The notes: a model not told the origin generated them from the sequence alone. DNA of 8,215 nucleotides from Betaproteobacteria bacterium (GCA_011391185.1 JAABRB010000142.1:1-8215), one strand, 5' to 3'. Numbered from the stretch's first letter, positions 1 to 5,895 are shown. Made by a program: numbers and translations.

Positions 1-575
1 TGTTCGACCGCTGGCAGACCGCGAAGGGACTCACGGTCGCCGGTGTGCTCGTCGCGGTGTTCCTTCTCACCGACTGGCCGCGCGAGGTTGCTGCGCTCGT
101 GGGCGCCGGACTGCTGCTCACCAGCCGCAAGCTGCACTCGACCCGGATGCTCGGACTGGTGGACTGGGAGCTGCTGATCCTGTTCATCGGACTCTTCGTG
201 GTGAATCACGCGCTCGCGCAGACCGGTCTCACCACGCAGGCCATCCAGGCACTTGCCGCCGCCGGCGTTCCGCTTGCCGAGCCCGTGCCGCTCTTTGCCA
301 GCGCATTCGTCCTTTCGAACGTGGTCTCGAATGTTCCGGCGGTGATGCTGCTGCTCCCCGCCGCGACCGAGCCCTTTTCCGGGCCGCTGCTCGCGCTGGT
401 GAGCACGCTCGCGGGCAACCTCTTCATCGTCGGGTCGATTGCGAACATCATCGTGGTCGATGCAGCGGAACGCCGCGGCATCGCCATCAACTGGCGCCGG
501 CACGCACAAACGGGCGTGCCGGTCACGCTCGCCACGCTCGCGATTACCGCGGCGTGGTTCGTCGTACGCGCCTGA
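1..575 (+). CDS. ArsB/CitM-type anion transporter, C-terminal part (5' end outside window)
   Basis: This is an inner-membrane permease of the ion-transporter superfamily that holds ArsB, CitM and SLC13-type carriers. The frame is open from the first full codon at base 3 to TGA at 573-575, giving 190 residues, so the start lies to the left. The sequence is almost wholly hydrophobic, with about five membrane segments. The clearest family mark is SNVVSNVPAVMLLLP (DNA about 316-360), the re-entrant Asn/Pro-rich loop typical of ArsB/CitM proteins. A second mark is the late AGNLFIVGSIANIIVV stretch, followed by a short charged loop and a final membrane helix. In the family such proteins move arsenite, citrate-metal or dicarboxylate anions, and the substrate cannot be told from this part. 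The gene converges on the beta-propeller gene with a 21-base gap. Family call is firm; substrate is unknown. Confidence 0.85.
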   Translation, partial: FDRWQTAKGLTVAGVLVAVFLLTDWPREVAALVGAGLLLTSRKLHSTRMLGLVDWELLILFIGLFVVNHALAQTGLTTQAIQALAAAGVPLAEPVPLFASAFVLSNVVSNVPAVMLLLPAATEPFSGPLLALVSTLAGNLFIVGSIANIIVVDAAERRGIAINWRRHAQTGVPVTLATLAITAAWFVVRA

Positions 576-596
576 AAAAGTTTTCCCCGTCATGCG

Positions 597-1781
597 CTAG
601 CGCAAGTTGCCCGTGTGACCGAGGGAATAACGGCCCGGCTGCGGCCAGACGGTCAGGCCGTGCGGCTCGGTACCGACCCGGACTTTCTTTACTTCGCCCG
701 TCGAGGTGTCGAATGCATAGACGACGTCATCGAAGCGGCCCGAAAGCCACAGCACCTTTCCGTCGGCGCTGACGTTGCCCATGTCCGGGCTGCCGCCGCC
801 GGGTATCGGCCAGGTGGCCACGACCGTGCGCGTCGTGAAGTCGATCACCGACACGCTGCCCTTGCCGCCGGGCGCCGCGAAAACATGGTTCGAGCCGCGA
901 TTCGCGACATAGAGCTTCGTTCCGTCACGACTCGGATAGAGGCCGTGCGAGCCCATGCCCGTCGCGATGAAGCCGATCTCGGTGAAGCGCTCGCCGTCGA
1001 TCACGAACACGCCGTCAGCGCGCATGTCGGCAACGAAGAACACCTTGCCGTCGGGCGAGATCCGGATGTCCTGCGGCATGCCGCCCTTCGAGAGCTTGAG
1101 ATAGCCGACGACCTTGCGCGCGACAAAATCGATCTTCGCGATCTGACCGTTGAATTCACAAGTGAAGAATCCGTAACGACCGTCGATCGAGAAGTCGGCG
1201 TGATTGATCCCGGCGCAGCCGGGAACGGAAATGGAGCGCTTGAGTTCCATCGTCTGCGGATCGCGGAAATCGAGCCGCTTGTGCGCCTCCGCCACCACGA
1301 TCGCGAACGCACCGTCGGGCGAAAAGTACATGTTGTACGGGTCGTCCACCGGGATCGACTTCCCCGGCTTGCCGGTCTGCGGGTCGATCGGCGTGAGGGT
1401 GCCGTCGGTGCGGCCTTCGGCATTGTTCGTGACCCAGAGCGTTTTCAGGTCCCACGACGGCACGACGTGCTGCGGATTGATGCCGACCGGGAAGCGGTCC
1501 ACGACCCGCATCGTCGCCGGATCGATCACGGAGACGTCGTTCGAGCGCCGATTCGGCACGTAGATGCGCGCTGGCGCCGTGGCGACGTCCGGCCGCAGCT
1601 TGCCGGCGGCCGTCTCGCTGTACAGGTTTGCGGCATCGACGACGGGCGGCATGCCGGATATGGTTTCGACCGCTCGCGCGCCCGCAGCCTGTGCCGACAC
1701 TCCGCCTGCCCAGATAGTGAGCGCGAACGCCGCGCCCACTCCTGCGGCGCGCCCGAGCGCCCCGCGGTGACCTTGATTCAT
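597..1781 (-). CDS. Exported YVTN/YncE-type beta-propeller protein
   Basis: A 394-residue protein, probably periplasmic. From Met1 at 1781 it has a Sec-type leader: a basic n-region with Arg6 and Arg11, a hydrophobic core at about 13-28, and a likely cut after VSA (residue 30). The mature part is a series of propeller blades with YVTN-like motifs (YVPNRRSNDVSVID early, LYVANRGSNHV later) and repeated SPDG/SADG turns. It ends in a marked tail, EPHGLTVWPQPGRYSLGHTG. Two cysteines, in PGCAGINHADFS and TCEFNG, sit on neighbouring strands and could form a disulfide. There is no CxxCH, so it is not itself a cytochrome. An ATG four codons upstream (1793) lacks a ribosome site, whereas Met 1781 has GGAGA five bases away, so I use 1781. 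Such propellers act in metal- or redox-related binding or as scaffolds; the exact role is not known. Confidence 0.88.
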   Translation of the reverse strand: MNQGHRGALGRAAGVGAAFALTIWAGGVSAQAAGARAVETISGMPPVVDAANLYSETAAGKLRPDVATAPARIYVPNRRSNDVSVIDPATMRVVDRFPVGINPQHVVPSWDLKTLWVTNNAEGRTDGTLTPIDPQTGKPGKSIPVDDPYNMYFSPDGAFAIVVAEAHKRLDFRDPQTMELKRSISVPGCAGINHADFSIDGRYGFFTCEFNGQIAKIDFVARKVVGYLKLSKGGMPQDIRISPDGKVFFVADMRADGVFVIDGERFTEIGFIATGMGSHGLYPSRDGTKLYVANRGSNHVFAAPGGKGSVSVIDFTTRTVVATWPIPGGGSPDMGNVSADGKVLWLSGRFDDVVYAFDTSTGEVKKVRVGTEPHGLTVWPQPGRYSLGHTGNLR

Positions 1782-1786
1782 TCGAT

Positions 1787-1791
1787 TCTCC
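1787..1791 (-). promoter_or_regulatory. Ribosome binding site fixing the beta-propeller start
   Basis: GGAGA on the minus strand lies five bases before the ATG at 1781. The same bases overlap the upstream ATG at 1793, which itself has no purine-rich site before it. This argues for the shorter, 394-residue protein. Confidence 0.6.
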
Positions 1792-1865
1792 ATGTGGTGG
1801 CTACCGGGCGAATTTTCTCACGACCCGCCGCGCGCAGTGCGGGGGGCCCGGGATTTCGATCGAGT

Positions 1866-1874
1866 TGCTATGCT
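1866..1874 (+). promoter_or_regulatory. Possible extended -10 promoter for the reductase gene
   Basis: TGcTATgcT matches an extended -10 element (TG, one base, then TATGCT with four of six consensus bases), placed about 40 bases before the ATG at 1911. I see no convincing -35 box upstream, where the sequence is a G/C-rich run. The 129-base gap between the divergent propeller and reductase genes must hold both promoters, and nothing else in it stands out. Confidence 0.25.
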
Positions 1875-1910
1875 AGGGGCTTCCGTTCCACCCCCTCCCC
1901 TGGAGACAGA

Positions 1911-2474
1911 ATGAGCAATAGCGACCTCAAGGTGCTTGGCATCTGCGGCAGCCTGCGTGCGAAGTCCTTCAACATGGCCGGCCTGCGCGCCGCCGGCGAG
2001 CTGATGCCCGCGGGAATGGCGCTCGAGATCGCGAGCATCGCCGACCTTCCGATGTACAACCAGGACGTCCTCGATGCCGGGATGCCGGAACCGGTGAAGC
2101 GGCTGCGCGCGAAGATCGCGGCGGCCGACGGCGTGCTCATCGCAAGCCCCGAGTACAACTTCTCGGTCACGGCGCCGCTCAAGAATGCCATCGACTGGGC
2201 CTCGCGGCCACCCGATCATTCGTGGCAGGACAAGCCGATCGCGGTTTTCTCTTGCACCACCGGTCCGGTCGGCGGCGCGCGAGTCCAGTACGACCTGCGC
2301 AGAATCTTTGGTCAGATCTGGGGCCACGTCCTGCCGCGACCGGAGGTGTTCATCGGCAACTCGGCGAGCAAGTTCGACGCCGAGGGCCGCCTCACCGACG
2401 AGACGACGCGGAAGTTCCTCACCGACCTGCTCGTGGGCTTCAAGGCCTGGATCGAGCGCATGCGGCGGAACTGA
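1911..2474 (+). CDS. NAD(P)H-dependent FMN reductase (ChrR/YieF-like flavoprotein)
   Basis: A 187-residue cytoplasmic flavoprotein with a flavodoxin-like fold. It should pass electrons from NAD(P)H through bound FMN to quinones, chromate or similar acceptors. Family marks in order: the FMN-phosphate loop GSLRAKSFN (residues 13-21), the DLPMYNQD stretch (45-52), and SPEYN (79-83) followed by APLKNAIDWASRP, which binds the flavin ring. Next comes a strand and turn, CTTGPVGGAR, usual in this family. Length is normal for the family (about 180-190) and too short for ArsH. The ATG has GGAGA four bases upstream (1902-1906). The frame stays open far upstream of this ATG, antisense to the propeller gene, but the family begins here. 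It is followed with no gap by the methyltransferase gene. The preferred substrate cannot be read from sequence. Confidence 0.92.
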   Translation: MSNSDLKVLGICGSLRAKSFNMAGLRAAGELMPAGMALEIASIADLPMYNQDVLDAGMPEPVKRLRAKIAAADGVLIASPEYNFSVTAPLKNAIDWASRPPDHSWQDKPIAVFSCTTGPVGGARVQYDLRRIFGQIWGHVLPRPEVFIGNSASKFDAEGRLTDETTRKFLTDLLVGFKAWIERMRRN

Positions 2475-3050
2475 GTGGACGCGCGCATCGGGAAGGTTCG
2501 GCAGGCAATTGCGGTCGGCATCATTGCCGTCGCCGCAGGCGTGGCCCTCGCCCAGACTGTCGAGCGTGCACCCCTCCGGGCGCCGGACATCCATTACGAG
2601 CCGACGCCGCACAACGTGGTGGCAGAGATTCTGGCGCTCGCGAAGATCGGCGCGCAGGACATCGTCTACGATCTGGGATGCGGCGATGGACGCATCGTGA
2701 TCGCAGCCGTCAAGCAGCGCGGCGCGCGCGGCGTCTGCGTCGACATCGACCCGCAGCGCATCCGCGAGAGTGAGGCGAACGCCAAGCGCGCGGGCGTTGC
2801 CGATCGCATCGTCTTTCTGAACCGGGACTTGTTCGAGATCGACTTCGCCGACGCGACGGTCGTCACGCTGTTCCTTTCGCCGAGCATCAATCTCAAGCTC
2901 CGCCCGAAGCTCACGCGCGAATTGCGAACTGGGACACGCGTAATTTCGTATGTGCACGGGATGGACGACTGGACACCGAACGAGACGCGAACGGTACAAG
3001 GTGCTTACGGCCCCCGCGATCTGAACCTGTGGATCATCGCTCCGCGGTAA
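2475..3050 (+). CDS. FAM173-like class I SAM methyltransferase with export-type N-terminus
   Basis: A 191-residue protein starting with GTG directly after the TGA of the reductase gene (no spacer, no clear ribosome site), so it is probably translated by coupling. Residues 1-10 are basic (Arg4, Lys7, Arg9), 11-25 are hydrophobic, and ALAQ (24-27) looks like a signal-peptidase site. The methyltransferase domain follows: YEPTPHNVV (41-49), motif I DLGCGDG (66-72), the ribose-binding acid in VDID (Asp90 or Asp92), NRDLFEIDF (116-124), ATVVTLFLSP (127-136) and LRPKL. This pattern matches the bacterial relatives of FAM173/ATPSCKMT lysine methyltransferases, which in mitochondria are membrane-anchored and modify an ATP synthase c-subunit. 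The true target here is unknown. The charge pattern suggests the domain lies outside the cytoplasm, where SAM is not expected. A cytoplasm-facing anchor is the alternative. Confidence 0.88.
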   Translation: MDARIGKVRQAIAVGIIAVAAGVALAQTVERAPLRAPDIHYEPTPHNVVAEILALAKIGAQDIVYDLGCGDGRIVIAAVKQRGARGVCVDIDPQRIRESEANAKRAGVADRIVFLNRDLFEIDFADATVVTLFLSPSINLKLRPKLTRELRTGTRVISYVHGMDDWTPNETRTVQGAYGPRDLNLWIIAPR

Positions 3051-3084
3051 TCGCGCGGTTCGGCCAGTGAGCGCTCCCCCAGTA

Positions 3085-3492
3085 TCAATCCCGAGACCTG
3101 GCGCGCATCTTCGCACCGTGGTCAGAAAACCCCGCTTTGCGTTGCTGGAGCCGGATGTACGCAGTGATGTGACCGACGTCTTCGCGATTCAGTCCAGGCA
3201 CCGGCGGCATGTCGCCGAATCGCCAGTGGTGCTGGCTCGATCCATTCTTCACCGCGAGCTGGATCGCTACATCGCTGTGGTGGTTCGGTTCGTATATGCG
3301 ATGCAGGAGCGGAGTGCCCTTGTCCGTGCCCTTGAGATTCTCCCCGTGACAGGTCGCGCAGTTCTTGTTGAAGAGCTGCTCGCCTTACGCCGGGTTCGGC
3401 ATGAACCCGGGGCCCGGCAGGAGTGCGCTCCCACTTTGGGCAAACACGCCGGCCGGTACGAGCGGTCCGAGGCAGATAACGACATATCCCAT
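3085..3492 (-). pseudogene. Monohaem c-type cytochrome broken by an in-frame TAA
   Basis: Read on the minus strand from ATG 3492 (or GTG 3495), the frame gives a leader-like hydrophobic stretch ending VFAQ (residues 16-19). It then runs through PGFMPNPA and hits TAA at 3387-3385 (codon 36). In the same frame the next residues are GEQLFNKNCATCHGENL: the haem-attachment motif CATCH is at 3360-3346. The frame then continues to GDMPPVPGL, which supplies the likely axial methionine, and HITAYIRLQQ, the C-terminal helix of class I cytochromes c, ending at TGA 3087-3085. Apart from the stop it would be a normal small periplasmic cytochrome of about 135 residues. A C-to-T change from CAA (Gln) would explain the stop. 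It follows the truncated ccdA by about 50 bases and converges with the methyltransferase gene 34 bases away. A sequencing error is the alternative. Confidence 0.85.
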
Positions 3493-3544
3493 CACTTTAA
3501 TTCTTCATGCTCCCTTGAAGTGAATTGATTATGGCTCCTGCGGT

Positions 3545-4015
3545 TCAATCGATTCGACCCAGCACCGGGCCGATGCACCGCGTCCAGCCGAATCCGAACG
3601 CGAGGCCGATCACGTAGGTCGTGACAGAGTGACCACCGACGATGCGCGGATGAAAGCGCAGGTCGCGCTGCAGCCAGGCGAAGCGGCGCAGCATACCGAG
3701 CATCAGCAGGCCGAACAGAATGTTGATGATCCCGCCGATGAGGTTTGCCTCGTTGCGATACCGCGCGACGAGTTGACCGAGCGCGCTCGCGCTCGCACCG
3801 AACGCGATGAACACGGTTGAAAAACCCGCTACAAAGACAGCGCTCGTGCCAAGCGTGGCAAGGCGCGCGGCGAGCCGCGCGTGCACGCGCTGTGCGCTCT
3901 GCCCCGCGATGAATGAGACGTACCCCGGAACCAGCGGCAGGACGCATGGCGAAAGAAACGAGATGAAACCCGCCGCGAAGGCGGCGAGAAGCCCGACGCT
4001 CCCTGCGTCAGTCAT
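3545..4015 (-). pseudogene. ccdA: CcdA thiol-disulfide transporter, truncated at the C-terminus
   Basis: A 156-residue reading frame matching the first two thirds of CcdA. CcdA is the inner-membrane protein that carries electrons from cytoplasmic thioredoxin to periplasmic thiols for cytochrome c maturation. The N-terminus is typical: GFISFLSPCVLPLVPGY holds the first redox cysteine (Cys24). Three further membrane segments follow at about 55-75, 92-109 and 131-145. The second redox motif reads GWTRCIGPVLG (Cys147), with Arg in place of the usual Pro before Cys. The frame then ends in GRID and TGA instead of running on through the last two helices; CcdA is normally about 240 residues. No other frame continues the family, so a deletion is likelier than a frameshift. 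I use ATG 4015; TTG 4018 is possible. The site before it (GGCGGA) is weak. It lies 44 bases after the DUF5676-like gene. Confidence 0.72.
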
Positions 4016-4059
4016 CAATTCCGCCGCATCCGGATCTCATAAGCTGCAACCGCTCGCAG

Positions 4060-4335
4060 TCACCGCTTGGCTCTGGATGCCTCGCGCCGCGCGAAGAAGT
4101 TGTAGAGCGGCGCCCAGACCAGCGCAAAATACCAGCCGTAGCCGTAGCTCTCGACGAGCCCCAGGAAGTAACTCTGCCAACTGATCCATTCGAATCCCGG
4201 CAGCAGCTTGCGCCAGGCCTCGAACATCGCGTGCTCGGGAAACGCGAGATCGAACAGTACACACACCGTAAATGTGATCGCGAGGAACAGACTCGCCGTG
4301 TGGCCAAGCGCGATGAGCGGAATGCCCTGCTTCAT
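4060..4335 (-). CDS. DUF5676-like small two-TM membrane protein
   Basis: A 91-residue inner-membrane protein with two hydrophobic segments at about 14-31 and 54-77. The pattern is that of the DUF5676 family as I recall it: LFLAITFTVCVLFDLAFP, a loop with AWRKLLPGFEWISW, then LGLVESYGYGWYFALVWAPLYNFF and a basic tail. No enzymatic residues or metal motif stand out apart from single Cys25, His12 and His35, and its function is unknown. The start is secure: AAAGGAG sits five bases before the ATG. That site is made of the last codons of the upstream gene, whose TAA ends two bases before this ATG, so the two are translated together. Family members are often seen beside copper or heavy-metal genes, in line with the CopA gene here. 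Confidence 0.82.
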   Translation of the reverse strand: MKQGIPLIALGHTASLFLAITFTVCVLFDLAFPEHAMFEAWRKLLPGFEWISWQSYFLGLVESYGYGWYFALVWAPLYNFFARREASRAKR

Positions 4336-4337
4336 GG

Positions 4338-4976
4338 TTACTCCTTTGCATCAGGCGCCGCGCAGTAACCCTGCGCCGGCACGCCTAGCGCGGCGTTGAA
4401 CTTGCTCGACATGTTCTGGAACGCGACAATCGCAGTGAGCTCGACGATTGCGTCTTCGTCAAATTCGCCACGCAACCGGGAGAACACGGCGTCGTCCACG
4501 CCGCGGCGCGAGTCGGTCATCGCCTCCGCATAGGCGAGCGCCGCCTTCTCGCTCTCTTGGAATAGCGGTGAATGCTCGTAGTCGTCGATTGCGGCGAGTT
4601 TGTCGTACCCGGCGTGCCGCTCGATCGCGGCGGCCGAATTGAGATCAACGCAGAAACTGCAGCCGTTGATTCGAGAAATGTGCACCTGGACAAGCGAGCG
4701 CAATCCAGACTCGATCGGCGAGTGCGCCCGGTCAAGCGATCGATAGAGGAGCGTCAGCGCAAGAATCGACCGTGGGAGCCGGCCCCACAGCCGCGCGGGC
4801 TCGAGCTCCTGGCCGTACTTGCGACGCTGGGCCGCGAGGATCAGCCGCGCGTACCACGGGTAGCGTGCGAGGGGCCACCCGCTGATCCGGGGATCGGCGC
4901 CGTTCGATCCGCTGCGCGGCCGGGGCATCGACAGGATCTGCGCGCCATGGTCATGCTGCGGGGCGGATGGGCTCAT
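4338..4976 (-). CDS. Carboxymuconolactone decarboxylase / AhpD-like CxxC protein
   Basis: A 212-residue, mostly helical cytoplasmic protein of the CMD/AhpD superfamily, whose AhpD members use a CxxC pair as thiol-disulfide reductants in peroxide defence. The redox motif is NGCSFCVDLN (Cys106, Cys109). It is preceded by the helix beginning ESGLRSLVQVHIS and followed by a second helical repeat rich in Ala/Glu and the FDEDAIVELTAIVAFQNMSSKFN stretch, quoted here only for position (about residues 174-196). AhpD has His four residues after the second Cys; here that place is Asn113, so classical AhpD catalysis is not assured. About 80 residues precede the core, including a His-containing tip (HDH, 8-10). 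The start at 4976 is chosen for AAGGGAG six bases upstream and for the ATGA overlap with the YHS gene; an upstream ATG (5114) would run through that gene. Confidence 0.88.
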   Translation of the reverse strand: MSPSAPQHDHGAQILSMPRPRSGSNGADPRISGWPLARYPWYARLILAAQRRKYGQELEPARLWGRLPRSILALTLLYRSLDRAHSPIESGLRSLVQVHISRINGCSFCVDLNSAAAIERHAGYDKLAAIDDYEHSPLFQESEKAALAYAEAMTDSRRGVDDAVFSRLRGEFDEDAIVELTAIVAFQNMSSKFNAALGVPAQGYCAAPDAKE

Positions 4977-5257
4977 GCCTTGCTCCCTTCCGACGCGGCG
5001 AACTTCTCCGGCCCGGCTTCGAATTTCTCCAGGCAGCTTCGCGAGCAGAAGCGAAACATTCTGCCGCCCCAGGCCATCGAATAGCCCTTGTCCGGGGCGA
5101 CATCCATGCCGCAAACCGGATCTTTTCCGCCGGCCTGTGCGTCACCGTGGTCACCATGAGAACCGTGTCCGCCGTGCATGATGTGCGCGCCGCAGCCGTA
5201 ACGCATCATGACGAAGAACAGCACACCGAAGATCAACAGCCCTAACAAGCCATCCAT
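4973..5257 (-). CDS. Membrane-anchored His-array / YHS-domain metal-binding protein
   Basis: A 94-residue protein with three parts. Residues 3-18 are a hydrophobic anchor. Residues 22-37 form a metal-binding-like array, Cys22 then His25, 28, 31, 34 and 37, that is, a histidine every third residue in a Gly-rich setting. Residues 45-86 are a YHS domain: KDPVCGMDV, with Cys49, then GRMFRFCSRSC (Cys71, Cys75) and LEKFEAGPEKF. YHS domains bind copper or other soft metals and occur in CopA-type pumps and copper-resistance proteins. The protein is probably a metal buffer or relay at the inner membrane, with side not fixed. The start has AAGGAG eight bases upstream. The stop overlaps the next gene's ATG (ATGA). 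A 67-base gap with no obvious signal separates it from the DsbA fragment. Confidence 0.88.
   Translation of the reverse strand: MDGLLGLLIFGVLFFVMMRYGCGAHIMHGGHGSHGDHGDAQAGGKDPVCGMDVAPDKGYSMAWGGRMFRFCSRSCLEKFEAGPEKFAASEGSKA
4983..4989 (-). promoter_or_regulatory. Ribosome binding site fixing the CMD/AhpD-like start
   Basis: AAGGGAG on the minus strand lies six bases before the ATG at 4976, inside the end of the YHS gene. It decides in favour of the 212-residue product over a 258-residue reading from 5114. Confidence 0.65.
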
Positions 5258-5265
5258 GGTCCCTG

Positions 5266-5271
5266 CTCCTT
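5266..5271 (-). promoter_or_regulatory. Ribosome binding site of the YHS gene
   Basis: A full AAGGAG on the minus strand, eight bases before the ATG at 5257. It contrasts with the DsbA fragment just upstream, which has no such site. Confidence 0.6.
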
Positions 5272-5324
5272 GTCGCTCGTCCCCGGCGATATCTACGAGT
5301 CCGGCACCGCAATCGGGTCCACGC

Positions 5325-5588
5325 TCATTTCAGCAATCCATCGATGGCGCCCGTGAATTGCAGGATCGGCTGCGCGCCATGCCGCGTAACGATCGCGCCG
5401 CTGCGGTTGTTGCGCAGGATGTTGCCGGGCGTGCCGTTGATTCCGATGGCGGTGCCCTCCTCGAGGTCCTCCTTGACGCGTGCGCTCATCCGGCCGCTGT
5501 CCAGGCACGCGACGAACTTCGACTTGTCGAGGCCGATCGATGTCGCCATTCCTGGAAGCTCCGCCTCCGGGACGCACGGCCCTTGCAT
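5325..5588 (-). pseudogene. DsbA-family thioredoxin-fold protein, C-terminal fragment
   Basis: The frame from ATG 5588 gives 87 residues that match only the second half of a DsbA/FrnE-type disulfide oxidoreductase. The marks are ATSIGLDKSKFVACLDSG (helical domain with the usual Cys in ACLDSG), ARVKEDLEEG, then IGINGTPGNIL, the cis-proline loop, and a closing strand and helix with GAQPILQF and AIDGLLK. The N-terminal strand and the catalytic CPxC are absent. In frame upstream, TGA occurs at 5615-5613, so the missing half is not simply mis-started. No ribosome site precedes the ATG (the bases are GCACGCCGGG). Full-length relatives have about 200 residues or more. It lies 33 bases after the second SHOCT gene. 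A non-catalytic mini-protein is possible but less likely than a remnant. Confidence 0.68.
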
Positions 5589-5621
5589 CCCGGCGTGCGC
5601 ATTGGAGTGCGCTCATCGTCG

Positions 5622-5867
5622 CTAGCCCAGCAGATCCCGCTTCTTCTGCTCGAACTCTTCCTTGCCAATCTCACCCCGGGCGTAGCGTTCCTTCAGCACC
5701 TCGACCGCGCGGCTTTCAGTGGCAGACCCCTCGCGCGACGGGCCGATGCCCACGGCCAGCCATTTAACGAGCACGACGATGCCCAGGATGATCAGCGCCC
5801 ACCACAGCACCATGTGCACCACGCCGAAGAATCCCCACCCCCAACCCATGCCGTATTCGCCCCACAT
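5622..5867 (-). CDS. Small membrane protein with C-terminal SHOCT domain (copy 2)
   Basis: An 81-residue protein. A Trp/Gly-rich N-terminus (MWGEYGMGWGWGFFG) leads into one membrane helix at about 14-34. A linker follows, then the SHOCT (short C-terminal) domain at 54-80 with VEVLKERYARGEIGKEEFEQ and KKRDLL. SHOCT domains are short helical pairs found at the end of many small membrane proteins and have no proven enzymatic role. AAGGAG lies seven bases before the ATG. The protein is a diverged relative of the SHOCT protein at 6014-6262 in the same operon, with the same overall build and closely alike ends. Its function next to CopA is unknown. Confidence 0.85.
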   Translation of the reverse strand: MWGEYGMGWGWGFFGVVHMVLWWALIILGIVVLVKWLAVGIGPSREGSATESRAVEVLKERYARGEIGKEEFEQKKRDLLG

Positions 5868-5895
5868 CTTCTGTCTCCTTCCGTTCGTTTGTCGT

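Noticed and set aside
593..604. Perfect 12-base palindrome TGCGCTAGCGCA over the propeller stop codon
   Set aside because: It has no loop or following T-run to act as a terminator and is short enough to arise by chance in GC-rich DNA.
615..1910. Long plus-strand open frame running into the reductase gene, antisense to the propeller
   Set aside because: Its translation is rich in Arg, Asp, His and Ala with no domain pattern, while the opposite strand encodes a clear propeller. The reductase family and ribosome site begin at 1911.
3042..3058. CCGCG/CGCGG inverted repeat between the convergent methyltransferase and cytochrome genes
   Set aside because: Only a 5-base stem with no U-tract on either strand; not enough to call a terminator.
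1818..3116. 432-codon minus-strand open frame across the reductase and methyltransferase genes
   Set aside because: It mirrors two well-supported plus-strand genes and has low-complexity Arg/Asp/Ala content; this is a by-product of high GC.
3067..3528. 153-codon plus-strand open frame over the cytochrome region
   Set aside because: The minus strand carries CATCH, the methionine loop and the C-terminal helix in one frame, so the plus frame is a shadow even though the cytochrome is interrupted.
5293..5616. 107-codon frame overlapping the DsbA fragment in another frame
   Set aside because: Arg/Gly/His-rich composition without a domain, whereas the other frame shows the DsbA cis-proline region clearly.
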